This document shows, in pieces, positions 10,395 through 19,233 of a stretch of DNA of 64,000 nucleotides. The stretch spans positions 229,986 to 293,985 of the forward strand of contig JALFRW010000005.1 of assembly GCA_022778715.1 (NCBI GenBank). Direction: 5' to 3'. A program made the position numbers and the translations under genes. The stretch comes from Ezakiella sp. (GTDB lineage: Bacteria; Bacillota; Clostridia; Tissierellales; Peptoniphilaceae). Under the pieces are notes generated by a model. That model worked only from the letters and a program-made list of their open reading frames with translations. It did not search any database and had not been told where the DNA came from. Positions within the stretch are counted from its first letter, which is position 1. Each line of letters starts with the position of its first letter.

Positions 10395-11351
10395 ATGTCA
10401 AAAAAAGATAAGGATAAAAAGTTAGCGACAAATAAAAATTTAACAACTGATAAAAACAGGACGAAAATTGAAGCAAATAAAATTAAGAACAGGCGTTTAA
10501 AATGGATACTTACGGGAGTGTTTTTGCTTGGATTTTTGATTGCGGTTTATCCTCTAATTTCGCAGTATTATTATCGTCAAGTGGCGATAAATGAGGTTAA
10601 AATTTTCGACGATTTGCAATCAAAGCTCGATGAAGAGGAGATAAAAAACAGAATTCGACTTGCAAATGCGTACAATCGCTCCATTGACCCTACGAGAATT
10701 ATGGACCCTTTTACCGAGGAGGAAAAGGAAGGCCGCCGTGAGTACGCAAAGATGCTTGAGCTTGAGGAGAAGATTGGACACATCGAGATTCCACAAATTG
10801 GTGAGGACTTGCCGGTTTATGCCGGCACTTCGATGGATATTTTGGAGCGGGGTGCCGGACACCTTGAGGGTACGAGTTTGCCGGTTGGCGGACCGAGTAC
10901 GCACGCCGTTGTCACCGCACACAGAGGACTTCCAAAGGCAAAGCTGTTCACTGATTTGAACAAGCTTAAGGAGGGGGATGTGTTTTTTTTCCACAACATC
11001 GAAGGTGTACTTGCGTACGAAGTGGACAGTATTATGACTGTGGAGCCGGATAATTTTGATCCGGTGCTAATTCAGCCGGGGCGCGATCTCATGACACTTT
11101 TAACCTGCACACCATATATGATAAATTCGCATAGGCTTTTAGTTACAGGGCACAGAGTTGAATACACCGAAAATATTACTATAAACAAACGCGCAATGAG
11201 TGATGCTGCAACTTATAGAGAGTATTTAAGAATTGCTCTTGCGGTCATATTTATGCTAATTCTCATTTATATTGTGGAGAGAGTATCGCTAAATAAAATG
11301 AAGAAGATTTTTAGAGAGAATAGAAATAGGCGTGATGGAGATGAAAAATAA
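10395..11351 (+). CDS. Class C sortase
   Basis: Two TM segments, TAHRG, LLTCTPYMINSHRLLVTGHR catalytic motif. Confidence 0.93.
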   Translation: MSKKDKDKKLATNKNLTTDKNRTKIEANKIKNRRLKWILTGVFLLGFLIAVYPLISQYYYRQVAINEVKIFDDLQSKLDEEEIKNRIRLANAYNRSIDPTRIMDPFTEEEKEGRREYAKMLELEEKIGHIEIPQIGEDLPVYAGTSMDILERGAGHLEGTSLPVGGPSTHAVVTAHRGLPKAKLFTDLNKLKEGDVFFFHNIEGVLAYEVDSIMTVEPDNFDPVLIQPGRDLMTLLTCTPYMINSHRLLVTGHRVEYTENITINKRAMSDAATYREYLRIALAVIFMLILIYIVERVSLNKMKKIFRENRNRRDGDEK

Positions 11352-12288
11352 GAACAAGTTTATAATAGGGCGACTTTTGATGGTGATTGGGCTTTTGATA
11401 CCGCTTTTATCTCTAACTACGATTTGTGTAAATGACATGAAAAAAAAATCGGACTACGAGAATTTTGTCGAAAAAGAGAGTACTATTTCAAATGAAGAGC
11501 GCGAAAAGTTGAAGAGCGAAATCGAGAGATACAACGGGAGAGTGCAAGGCATTGAGCCAGGACTGGTGGATCCATTTACGGGCACGGATTTTAAGGCGAG
11601 ATACAACATCAAAGGCGAAGACGATGAAGCATTTTCGTACATCAGAATTCCTAAGATCGATGTGACTTTGCCGGTTTATTTGGGTGCGAGCTATCGCCAT
11701 TTGTCGATGGGTGCAGCTCATGTGGACGGTACAAGCTTGCCTGTTGGTGGCGAAGGCACACGTTCTGTGATTGCCGGTCACCGCGGTTTTTATAAGGATA
11801 CGATGTTTTTGAATCTGCACGAGCTAGAAAAAGATGACATGATTATTTTACGTCGAGAGGACGATATCATGTTCTACAAAGTGACGGACAGCGAAGTGAT
11901 AAATCCTTATGATTGGGACAAGCTGGAAGTACTTGACAAGGAAGATATGCTCACTCTTTTAACTTGTGATCCGATTACACCGCCGAGTCCGTATAGGCTG
12001 ATTGTGAATGCAAAGAGATACTATCCGCCGCAAAAAGAGAATGTGAAAAACACGCTTGTGAAGATTGAAAGCGAACAAATAAGTTCTAACGTGAAAAACG
12101 TTAAGATGGGAGTTTATGCAGCGACGATTTTAATGTGGGCACTTTTGATTTATATTACCGTAGACACTATTTTGAAACTGAAGAATTACAAAGATGCGGG
12201 GTATGTGGCTATGATAGACGACGAAGAAGATGCTGCAGAAAATTCAGAAACCGGCGAAAACAAACCCTATACTAACAAAGAGAATTAG
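11332..12288 (+). CDS. Class C sortase
   Basis: AGHRGFYKDTMFLNL and LLTCDPITPPSPYRLIV catalytic blocks, two TM segments; start GTG 11332 or ATG 11335, overlapping the preceding gene. Confidence 0.92.
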   Translation: MMEMKNKNKFIIGRLLMVIGLLIPLLSLTTICVNDMKKKSDYENFVEKESTISNEEREKLKSEIERYNGRVQGIEPGLVDPFTGTDFKARYNIKGEDDEAFSYIRIPKIDVTLPVYLGASYRHLSMGAAHVDGTSLPVGGEGTRSVIAGHRGFYKDTMFLNLHELEKDDMIILRREDDIMFYKVTDSEVINPYDWDKLEVLDKEDMLTLLTCDPITPPSPYRLIVNAKRYYPPQKENVKNTLVKIESEQISSNVKNVKMGVYAATILMWALLIYITVDTILKLKNYKDAGYVAMIDDEEDAAENSETGENKPYTNKEN

Positions 12289-12401
12289 AAAAAACTGAAG
12301 CGCCTGAAAAAATGAAGAAGACTGAAATAGAAGAGAAAGGGAATAAGTATTAAGCTGACAATAAAAAGAATGCATCAACAACAAAATAGAAGCTTAAACT
12401 A

Positions 12402-12420
12402 GCCTGCAATTTTTTGCAGG
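12402..12420 (+). terminator. Weak terminator-like hairpin after sortases
   Basis: CCTGCAA tttt TTGCAGG followed by tattgcttt. Confidence 0.4.
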
Positions 12421-12563
12421 TATTGCTTTAGAAAATTTTGAATTCAAATAGAATTTATGATAAAAATTTAAACCAGAGGATTAAAAAGTTGCGAAATTGT
12501 AGAGGATATGAAATATGAAGCGACAGAAGAGTTTGAGTGAATGCAAAAAATCGAATAAATTTG

Positions 12564-12592
12564 TTGACTTTATATGAAAAATATGGTATATT
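12564..12592 (+). promoter_or_regulatory. Promoter of rpsF-ssb-rpsR
   Basis: TTGACT (12564-12569), 17-nt spacer, TATATT (12587-12592). Confidence 0.55.
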
Positions 12593-12659
12593 TATAGCTG
12601 GACTTTATGTAAGTTCCTTGCAAGCTTATGCTTGCCGTTAGACCAAAAGGAGGTGTACT

Positions 12660-12944
12660 ATGAACGCTTATGAAACTATGCTTGTTTTTCGTCCTGATGT
12701 AGAAGATGAAAAACGCGAAGCTCTCATTGAAAGACTCAAGGGAATTGTTGCAAAAGAAGATGGTAAATTTTCTGTTGACAATTGGGGGCTAAGAAAACTG
12801 GCATACGAAATCAATGATTATCCGGAAGGATATTATTCAGTGCTTGAATATGAAACAGATCCTGAAGAAATCAAAGAAGTTACACGTGTTTGCCGTATTT
12901 CTGACGTGCTTTTAAGATACATGACAATTGCAAAAGAAGACTAA
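12660..12944 (+). CDS. rpsF: 30S ribosomal protein S6
   Basis: MNAYETMLVFRPD...WGLRKLAYEINDYPEGYYSVLEYE; conserved rpsF-ssb-rpsR order. Confidence 0.97.
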   Translation: MNAYETMLVFRPDVEDEKREALIERLKGIVAKEDGKFSVDNWGLRKLAYEINDYPEGYYSVLEYETDPEEIKEVTRVCRISDVLLRYMTIAKED

Positions 12945-12954
12945 GAGGTGAACT

Positions 12955-13422
12955 ATGAATAATGTAGTTTTGATCGGAAGACTCACAAGAGATCCGGAAC
13001 TAAGATATTTACCTGGCACAAACACTGCAAATTGCACTTTTTCAATAGCAGTGGACAAGGGTTTATCAAAAGAGAAAAAAGCGGAATATGAACAAAAGGG
13101 TTGGGTCACAGCAGATTTTATTAATATCGTTGTCTGGGGCAAAATGGCTGAAGCTGTAAACAACTATGTTGGCAAAGGCAATCAAATCGCTATAAACGGA
13201 CGACTTTCTACCAGAAATTATGAAGACAAACAGGGAAACAGACGTGTTTGGACAGAGGTTGTCGCAACAAATGTTGAGTTTATAGAATGGAAAGACAGAA
13301 ACTCAAACAGTCAAGGTGGATATGGTGCTTCAATGAGTGACATGCCATCGAATAATTTTGACGGCGGATTTGATGACTTTACAGGCTTCGAACCAAAAGA
13401 AGACCCGAATATTCCTTTTTAA
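12955..13422 (+). CDS. ssb: Single-stranded DNA-binding protein
   Basis: MNNVVLIGRLTRDPELRYLPGTNTANCTFSIAVD...; acidic C-terminus ending DPNIPF. Confidence 0.97.
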   Translation: MNNVVLIGRLTRDPELRYLPGTNTANCTFSIAVDKGLSKEKKAEYEQKGWVTADFINIVVWGKMAEAVNNYVGKGNQIAINGRLSTRNYEDKQGNRRVWTEVVATNVEFIEWKDRNSNSQGGYGASMSDMPSNNFDGGFDDFTGFEPKEDPNIPF

Positions 13423-13446
13423 TATTAATTAAGAAAGGAGACAAAT

Positions 13447-13671
13447 ATGCAAAAGAGATTTCGTCCTAGAAAAAAAGTTTGCCAAATGTGTGCAGACAAA
13501 AACGAAACTATCGATTATAAAGATGTCCAAAAATTAAAGAGATACGTCACAGAAAGAGGTAAGATTTTACCACGCAGAGTGACAGGTGCTTGTGCAAAAC
13601 ACCAAAGAAAGATTTCTTTAGCGATTAAACGTGCAAGACAAGTAGCATTATTACCATACGTTGCAGACTAA
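13447..13671 (+). CDS. rpsR: 30S ribosomal protein S18
   Basis: S18 sequence ([63 protein letters not shown]). Confidence 0.97.
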   Translation: MQKRFRPRKKVCQMCADKNETIDYKDVQKLKRYVTERGKILPRRVTGACAKHQRKISLAIKRARQVALLPYVAD

Positions 13672-13704
13672 TTTTTGTTGGCATACTGATAAATAGATAA
13701 GGTT

Positions 13705-13735
13705 AAAATCCGTCAAACATTCTGACGGATTTTTT
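13705..13735 (+). terminator. Rho-independent terminator after rpsR
   Basis: AAAATCCGTCA...TGACGGATTTTTT. Confidence 0.8.
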
Positions 13736-13783
13736 AGTGGAAAATGCGAAATTAGTAAGATGCTAAAACATAAAAAACTTGCA

Positions 13784-13815
13784 AAAAAAACGATGGAGGT
13801 CATCCATCGTTTTCG
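13784..13815 (-). terminator. Terminator of the minus-strand transglutaminase-like gene
   Basis: CGATGGA ggtca TCCATCG flanked by a poly-A run on the + strand, i.e. a U-tract on the - strand. Confidence 0.65.
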
Positions 13816-13855
13816 GTTGTATATATTGGAGAACTGATTTATGAATTATGTAGCA

Positions 13856-14839
13856 TTAATTTAATTTGGTATAAACAGTGTTGCCGTTATATTTTATGTT
13901 CGAAACAAATGTTGTTGAGGTTTTGTTCCACTTGTGGTCTTTTGCTATGTCTTTGTTGCCAATCAGGAAGTAGTCATACATTCCGTATCCATCCGGTAAA
14001 TCTGTGTCGTTCCAAGTTACGTCAATGTGATACCATTTACCGTCAATCTTTACAAGGTTCCAACTGTGACTTATCCAACCGACTGTTGAATCTGCAGTAC
14101 CAACAATAGATTTACATTCGAGTCCGGCTTTTGATGCGATGATTTCGAACAATTTTGTATATGCTGCGCAGACTCCACGTCCATCTTCCAATAATGCGAA
14201 TGGGTCAAATATTGAAAGTCCGCTTGGAAGAGTAGTTTTACCGGCTGCAAATTCTTCATACGCATATCTGGCATTATTAACTATATATCTATTTATATAT
14301 TTAACTTTTTCTTCGTCTGTCGGTTTTTGGTTAACTTGTGCAACGATTTCATCTATTTTGCTTTCAATATTTCTTTGTTTTGCAGATTTGTTATATTTGA
14401 AATTGAAAACCAATCTAACATTGATGCATTTACCGTTAACAGCACTCCCGTACACATCCGTATCTCCTAAAACTAAACTGCCTGGTAGGCTGCTATCCGT
14501 TTGAATTTTGCCTTGGATTTCTTTTATTACTGCTAGGATTTGTTCTTGGGTCAATTCAGCCACATTGAGCTTTAATTCGTATGTTGGATTTTGACTCATG
14601 ATAGCATTTTTTAAGTTTTCATATTGGTCTATGTAGAGATTTTCTAAATTTGTATGTATCTCTTTGCTCGCTTGATTGCTTGCACCATTATTTGGAGTGA
14701 ATATGTACTCTGGAGCAACTTGTTCAATTTTTATTGGTCGGATTTCCTTTCCAATATCAACTTTATAAAATTCAGGAGGACTTATCAAACTAATTATTGA
14801 TAATGCGCTGATTGTTAAAGATATAAGGTTATAACTCAT
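13856..14839 (-). CDS. Transglutaminase-like domain protein, probably exported or membrane-anchored
   Basis: GRGVCAAYTKLFEIIASKAGLECKSIVG...ISHSWNLVKIDGKWYHIDVTWND: Cys, His, Asp triad of transglutaminase-like superfamily; hydrophobic N-terminus. Confidence 0.85.
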   Translation of the reverse strand: MSYNLISLTISALSIISLISPPEFYKVDIGKEIRPIKIEQVAPEYIFTPNNGASNQASKEIHTNLENLYIDQYENLKNAIMSQNPTYELKLNVAELTQEQILAVIKEIQGKIQTDSSLPGSLVLGDTDVYGSAVNGKCINVRLVFNFKYNKSAKQRNIESKIDEIVAQVNQKPTDEEKVKYINRYIVNNARYAYEEFAAGKTTLPSGLSIFDPFALLEDGRGVCAAYTKLFEIIASKAGLECKSIVGTADSTVGWISHSWNLVKIDGKWYHIDVTWNDTDLPDGYGMYDYFLIGNKDIAKDHKWNKTSTTFVSNIKYNGNTVYTKLN

Positions 14840-15325
14840 ATATATTCTCCTTTTCTTTATAATATTTACGGATTTTTTTATTTTATTATGAATAATAACT
14901 TAAAAAATCGTATTTAATTAAGTAAATTTGAATTATTTTTTAAAACTATGATTAAGTAATAAAATATATTTCTTATCTAATTTATTATTACCATTATACC
15001 CGATATAAATATAAAGTCAACAGCATTTTACTTATATAACTAATAATAAATTTTAAATATAATTAGATATTAATATAATAAATATAAAAATAATAAAATA
15101 TTAAATAAATATAAGCTGAATAAATCACAATAATAATGATTATAATATCGAAATAGTTATATTTAATATAATAGTATTTATATTAAATAATAAAAAAAGC
15201 AAGTTATAAGGAAATTAATTACATATTTAATTATTTAAATATTTCTAAAATTTAATAAATTTTCTTTTTAGAAAAAATATAGATAAAAAGTGTTTGAATC
15301 TGACCAAATAGGGTATATATCTAAT

Positions 15326-15342
15326 GGTCAAAGAAAGTCAAA
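15326..15342 (+). promoter_or_regulatory. Putative CtsR operator upstream of dnaJ-like/clpB
   Basis: GGTCAAA-GAA-AGTCAAA matches the heptad direct repeat RGTCAAANANRGTCAAA. Confidence 0.75.
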
Positions 15343-15353
15343 GAGGTGAGTTA

Positions 15354-16247
15354 ATGGAATATAGAGATTATTATAAAATTTTAGGCGTGGACAAAAACGC
15401 CTCAAAGGATGAAATAAAGAAAAAGTTTAGGGAACTTGCAAAAAAATATCATCCGGATCTAAATCCTGGCGATGCGGAAGCTGAGAAGAAATTTAAAGAA
15501 ATTAACGAGGCTTATGAGGTTTTAAGCGATGATAAGAAGAGAAAGACTTACGACAACTTTGGTTCAAACTATAATTTCCAAGGCGGTCAAAACTTTGATC
15601 CAAGCAGTTATGGTTTCACATACACGAATTTCGGAGGAGGCAGCGGAGATTTTTCAGATTTCTTTAATCTTATTTTCGGCAATATGGGCGGCGGTGAATC
15701 CGCCGGATTTGGAGGGTTTTCCGATATATTTAGTGGCGGAAGTAGACGCAAAAGAGAGACGCCACCTTACGAATCCGTGCTGGATGTTACAGTTGATGAT
15801 TTAAAAAATGGTGCGCTAAAAAGCATTTCTCTAAGCATTAATGGTAAGGTTCACAATATCGAGGTTAAGGTGCCGCGTGGCATGACGCCGGATAAGCGAA
15901 TCAAGGTACGCGGTTCGAAATGGGGAATTGACAGAGATATTTTGTTCTCGGTTGAGGTGAAAGATGCTGGAGAAACTCTTGTGGGTAACGATATTATTAG
16001 AAAGCTTGAAGTTTTACCATGGGAGGCTTATTTTGGTGCTGAGAAGCAAGTGAACGTGAATGGGAAGACAATAAAATTAAAGGTACCGGCACATATTGAG
16101 TCCGGGAAGAAGATTAGAATTAAGAAACAGGGGTTTGAAGATATGAAGGGTAATAAAGGAGATTTGCTTTTTGAAATTGTGATTACAAATCCAAAGAACA
16201 TGTCAAAAGAAAAGGAAGATATATATAGAACCTTATTAGAAGATTAA
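15354..16247 (+). CDS. DnaJ-family co-chaperone (DnaJ/CbpA-like, J-domain plus DnaJ C-terminal domain, no zinc finger)
   Basis: [40 protein letters not shown] (HPD motif); G/F-rich linker; DnaJ_C; no CxxCxGxG repeats. Confidence 0.93.
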   Translation: MEYRDYYKILGVDKNASKDEIKKKFRELAKKYHPDLNPGDAEAEKKFKEINEAYEVLSDDKKRKTYDNFGSNYNFQGGQNFDPSSYGFTYTNFGGGSGDFSDFFNLIFGNMGGGESAGFGGFSDIFSGGSRRKRETPPYESVLDVTVDDLKNGALKSISLSINGKVHNIEVKVPRGMTPDKRIKVRGSKWGIDRDILFSVEVKDAGETLVGNDIIRKLEVLPWEAYFGAEKQVNVNGKTIKLKVPAHIESGKKIRIKKQGFEDMKGNKGDLLFEIVITNPKNMSKEKEDIYRTLLED

Positions 16248-16263
16248 TTTTTGAAGGAGTACT

Positions 16264-18837
16264 ATGGAAAACAATTATACTATTAAAACTGTTGAAGCAC
16301 TAAATGATGCTGTTAATTTGCGTAAGGAATATGGAAACGCAGAGATTAAGCCGGTGCATTTGTTTTTGGCAAGCTTAAATATTGAGAGCGTTATTAGTTT
16401 AGTTTTATCAAAGCTTAATGTAAATATTAATGAAATTAGAAAAGATACCACGGATATTGTTGAAAATTTAGCCAAAACTTCCGGCGGTGGAAATTATATG
16501 TCACGAGATTTGGACGAGGTTATGAAAGATGCCGACAAGATTAGGTCGGATATGAAAGATGAATACCTAAGCCTTGACCATATTTTGCTTGCAATGATCA
16601 ATAAGCCGTTTGAGCTTAAGGAAATTTTTAAAAAATATAATATTAACAAAAACAATGTTTTGGAGGTGCTTATGAATATTAGAGGTAATCAAAATATAAA
16701 TACAGACAATCCGGAATCCACTTTGGACGCATTAAATCGTTTTGGCAGAGATTTAGTTAAAATTGCAAGAGAGGGAAAAATGGATCCTGTGATTGGCAGG
16801 GACGAAGAGATTAGAGATGTTATTAGAATTTTGTCGAGAAGGACGAAGAACAATCCTGTCTTGATTGGCGAGCCGGGCGTTGGTAAAACTGCAATTGTGG
16901 AAGGACTTGCACAAAGGATTGTGAAAAACGATGTGCCAACAGGTCTTCGCGATAAGACAATTTACGAGCTGGATATGGGCGCTTTGATTGCCGGAGCTAA
17001 ATACAGAGGCGAATTTGAAGAGAGATTAAAGAGTGTTTTAAATGAAGTGAAAAAGAGCGATGGAAAGATAATTTTGTTTATAGACGAAATTCATAACATC
17101 GTGGGCGCCGGTAAGAGCGAAGGGGCAATGGATGCTGGCAACCTCTTAAAACCAATGCTTGCTCGTGGCGAACTTCACACAATCGGGGCTACTACTTTGG
17201 ATGAGTACAGAGAGTACATCGAAAAGGATGCTGCGCTTGAAAGAAGATTTCAAAAGGTTTATGTGGGCGAGCCATCTGTCGAGGACACGATTTCTATTTT
17301 AAGAGGACTTAAAGAAAAATATGAAGTGCACCACGGAATCAGAATTTCTGACGGCGCGGTGATTGCTGCCGCAACGATGAGTGCAAGATATATTTCTGAC
17401 AGATTTTTGCCGGATAAGGCAATCGACTTGATGGATGAAGCGAGCGCTCTTGTGAGAACGCAAATTGACTCCAGTCCGGTTGAGATTGATGAGTATGAAA
17501 GAAAGATTCTGCAACTTGAAATTGAGAGAGAAGCGTTGAAGAAAGAAACAGACGAGGCTTCCATGAAGAGACTCGATAATATAGAAAAAGAAATTGCAGA
17601 TAACAAGAAAAAATACGAAGCCCTCCGCGAAAAATGGGAAGAAGAAAAGAGCGAGATTGAAAAGGTTAAAAAAGTTAAAACAGAAATCGATGAAGTGAAG
17701 ACTCAAATTGAGCAAGCTGAAAGAAATTATGATTTGGAAAAATCAAGTGAACTCAAGTTTGGACGTTTGCCAAAGCTCATGGAAGAGCTTAAAAAGCTGA
17801 ACGAAAATTCAGATAAAGATAAGCTTTTAACAATGGAAGTGACTGAAGATACTATTGCACAAGTGGTGAATGAATGGACGGGCATTCCTGTGGCAAAGCT
17901 CACTTCAACTGACCGAGAAAAGCTGCTTCATTTGGGAGATGAGCTTCATAAGAGAGTAATTGGCCAAGACGAAGCTGTGGAAAATATTGTGGATGCAATT
18001 TTAAGAAGCAGAGCAGGACTTCAAAATCAAAATAGACCTGTGGGCAGCTTTATTTTTCTAGGACCAACCGGTGTGGGCAAGACAGAGCTTTCGAAAGCTT
18101 TAAGCGAATATTTGTTTGATGACGAAAAGAACATGGTTCGAATCGACATGAGTGAATATATGGAAAAATTCTCAGTGTCACGATTGATTGGTGCGCCTCC
18201 GGGATATGTAGGCTACGAAGAAGGGGGTCAACTAACTGAAGCAGTGAGACGTCGTCCATATTCTGTAGTGCTTTTTGATGAAATCGAGAAGGCTCATCCG
18301 GATGTGTTTAATCTGCTTTTGCAAGTACTGGACGATGGCAGACTTACCGACAACAGAGGTAGGGTGGTCGATTTTACAAACACGATTTTAATTATGACTT
18401 CAAACATCGGTTCACCACTTTTGCTCGGCGGAGTTGATGAAGAGGGAAACATTAAAGAAGATGTGAAAAACAAAGTGATGGAAGAGTTAAGAAACAATTT
18501 CAGACCTGAGTTTTTAAACCGTGTGGACGGAATTGTTATGTTTAAACCGCTCACCGTGGATAATATGTACAAGATTATAGATATTTCGATTAACAGTTTA
18601 AACGGAAGACTCGCTGACAGAGGGATTGTTTTGCATTTAGATGAAAGTGCAAAAGAATTTATTATAAGTCAAAGTTACGATCCAAATTACGGCGCAAGAC
18701 CTATTAAGAGATACATTTCAACAGTAATTGAAACTGAACTCGCAAAGAGAATTATCAAGGGAGACATTGTGGATAACAGCGATGTGGACGTTAGTGCAAA
18801 AGACGAAAAATTAAATTACGAAGTGAGAAGAGGTTAA
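16264..18837 (+). CDS. clpB: ATP-dependent chaperone ClpB
   Basis: Two AAA+ modules (GEPGVGKTAIVEGLA, GPTGVGKTELSKAL), coiled-coil middle domain, Clp-N domain. Confidence 0.96.
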   Translation: MENNYTIKTVEALNDAVNLRKEYGNAEIKPVHLFLASLNIESVISLVLSKLNVNINEIRKDTTDIVENLAKTSGGGNYMSRDLDEVMKDADKIRSDMKDEYLSLDHILLAMINKPFELKEIFKKYNINKNNVLEVLMNIRGNQNINTDNPESTLDALNRFGRDLVKIAREGKMDPVIGRDEEIRDVIRILSRRTKNNPVLIGEPGVGKTAIVEGLAQRIVKNDVPTGLRDKTIYELDMGALIAGAKYRGEFEERLKSVLNEVKKSDGKIILFIDEIHNIVGAGKSEGAMDAGNLLKPMLARGELHTIGATTLDEYREYIEKDAALERRFQKVYVGEPSVEDTISILRGLKEKYEVHHGIRISDGAVIAAATMSARYISDRFLPDKAIDLMDEASALVRTQIDSSPVEIDEYERKILQLEIEREALKKETDEASMKRLDNIEKEIADNKKKYEALREKWEEEKSEIEKVKKVKTEIDEVKTQIEQAERNYDLEKSSELKFGRLPKLMEELKKLNENSDKDKLLTMEVTEDTIAQVVNEWTGIPVAKLTSTDREKLLHLGDELHKRVIGQDEAVENIVDAILRSRAGLQNQNRPVGSFIFLGPTGVGKTELSKALSEYLFDDEKNMVRIDMSEYMEKFSVSRLIGAPPGYVGYEEGGQLTEAVRRRPYSVVLFDEIEKAHPDVFNLLLQVLDDGRLTDNRGRVVDFTNTILIMTSNIGSPLLLGGVDEEGNIKEDVKNKVMEELRNNFRPEFLNRVDGIVMFKPLTVDNMYKIIDISINSLNGRLADRGIVLHLDESAKEFIISQSYDPNYGARPIKRYISTVIETELAKRIIKGDIVDNSDVDVSAKDEKLNYEVRRG

Positions 18838-18858
18838 GATTTCTTAACCTCTTTTAGT
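18828..18858 (+). terminator. Terminator after clpB
   Basis: AAGAGGTTAAG atttc TTAACCTCTTTT. Confidence 0.75.
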
Positions 18859-18901
18859 TTAAAATGCCCATTTCGGGGTAAAATTTAATTGAGGTGTTAA
18901 A

Positions 18902-19168
18902 ATGAAAATAACGTTGACAAAAAATGCGAAAATTAGATTTCATGAATTAAATCCAAAATACGTGAGAATATATATTGTAAAATTCTCATGATGTGGTGCT
19001 ACTCTGGGCGTGCTCCCGGATGAACTACGCGATAATGACGAGCTTATCGAAACAGAAGGAATCAAATTTATCATCAACAGGGATGTGCTTGAAGTCGTGG
19101 AAAGAGACGTCAAAATTGATTTCATTCCAGAAGGTTTGAGGCGCGGTTTCAAAGTGTTTTTAGATTAA
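18902..19168 (+). CDS. Candidate selenoprotein: HesB/IscA-like protein with in-frame TGA (Sec30) followed by Cys
   Basis: Continuous reading frame from ATG 18902 to TAA 19166-19168 interrupted only by TGA 18989-18991: MKITLTKNAKIRFHELNPKYVRIYIVKFS(U)CGATLGVLPDELRDNDELIETEGIKFIINRDVLEVVERDVKIDFIPEGLRRGFKVFLD. Hairpin CTGGG-CGTGCT-CCCGG (19004-19019) sits at bSECIS distance after the UGA. Confidence 0.7.
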
Positions 19169-19179
19169 TAATAATGAAA

Positions 19180-19215
19180 AATCACTTGTATTAATCACTT
19201 GTATTATGGTATAAT
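19180..19215 (+). promoter_or_regulatory. Promoter of pncB overlapping a 13-bp tandem repeat
   Basis: AATCACTTGTATT x2 (19180-19192, 19193-19205); TTGTAT (19186-19191), 18-nt spacer, TATAAT (19210-19215). Confidence 0.5.
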
Positions 19216-19233
19216 ACTAACAAGGGGGTTAAT

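Noticed and set aside
12355-12560. Possible coding tail after the third sortase
   Set aside because: Only short frames with stops; a weak terminator hairpin is present instead.
17259-17715. Antisense ORFs within clpB
   Set aside because: Shadow ORFs of the coiled-coil region.
18940-19152. 70-aa minus-strand ORF opposite the selenoprotein candidate
   Set aside because: The plus strand shows HesB-like sequence on both sides of the TGA, whereas the minus frame shows no family resemblance.
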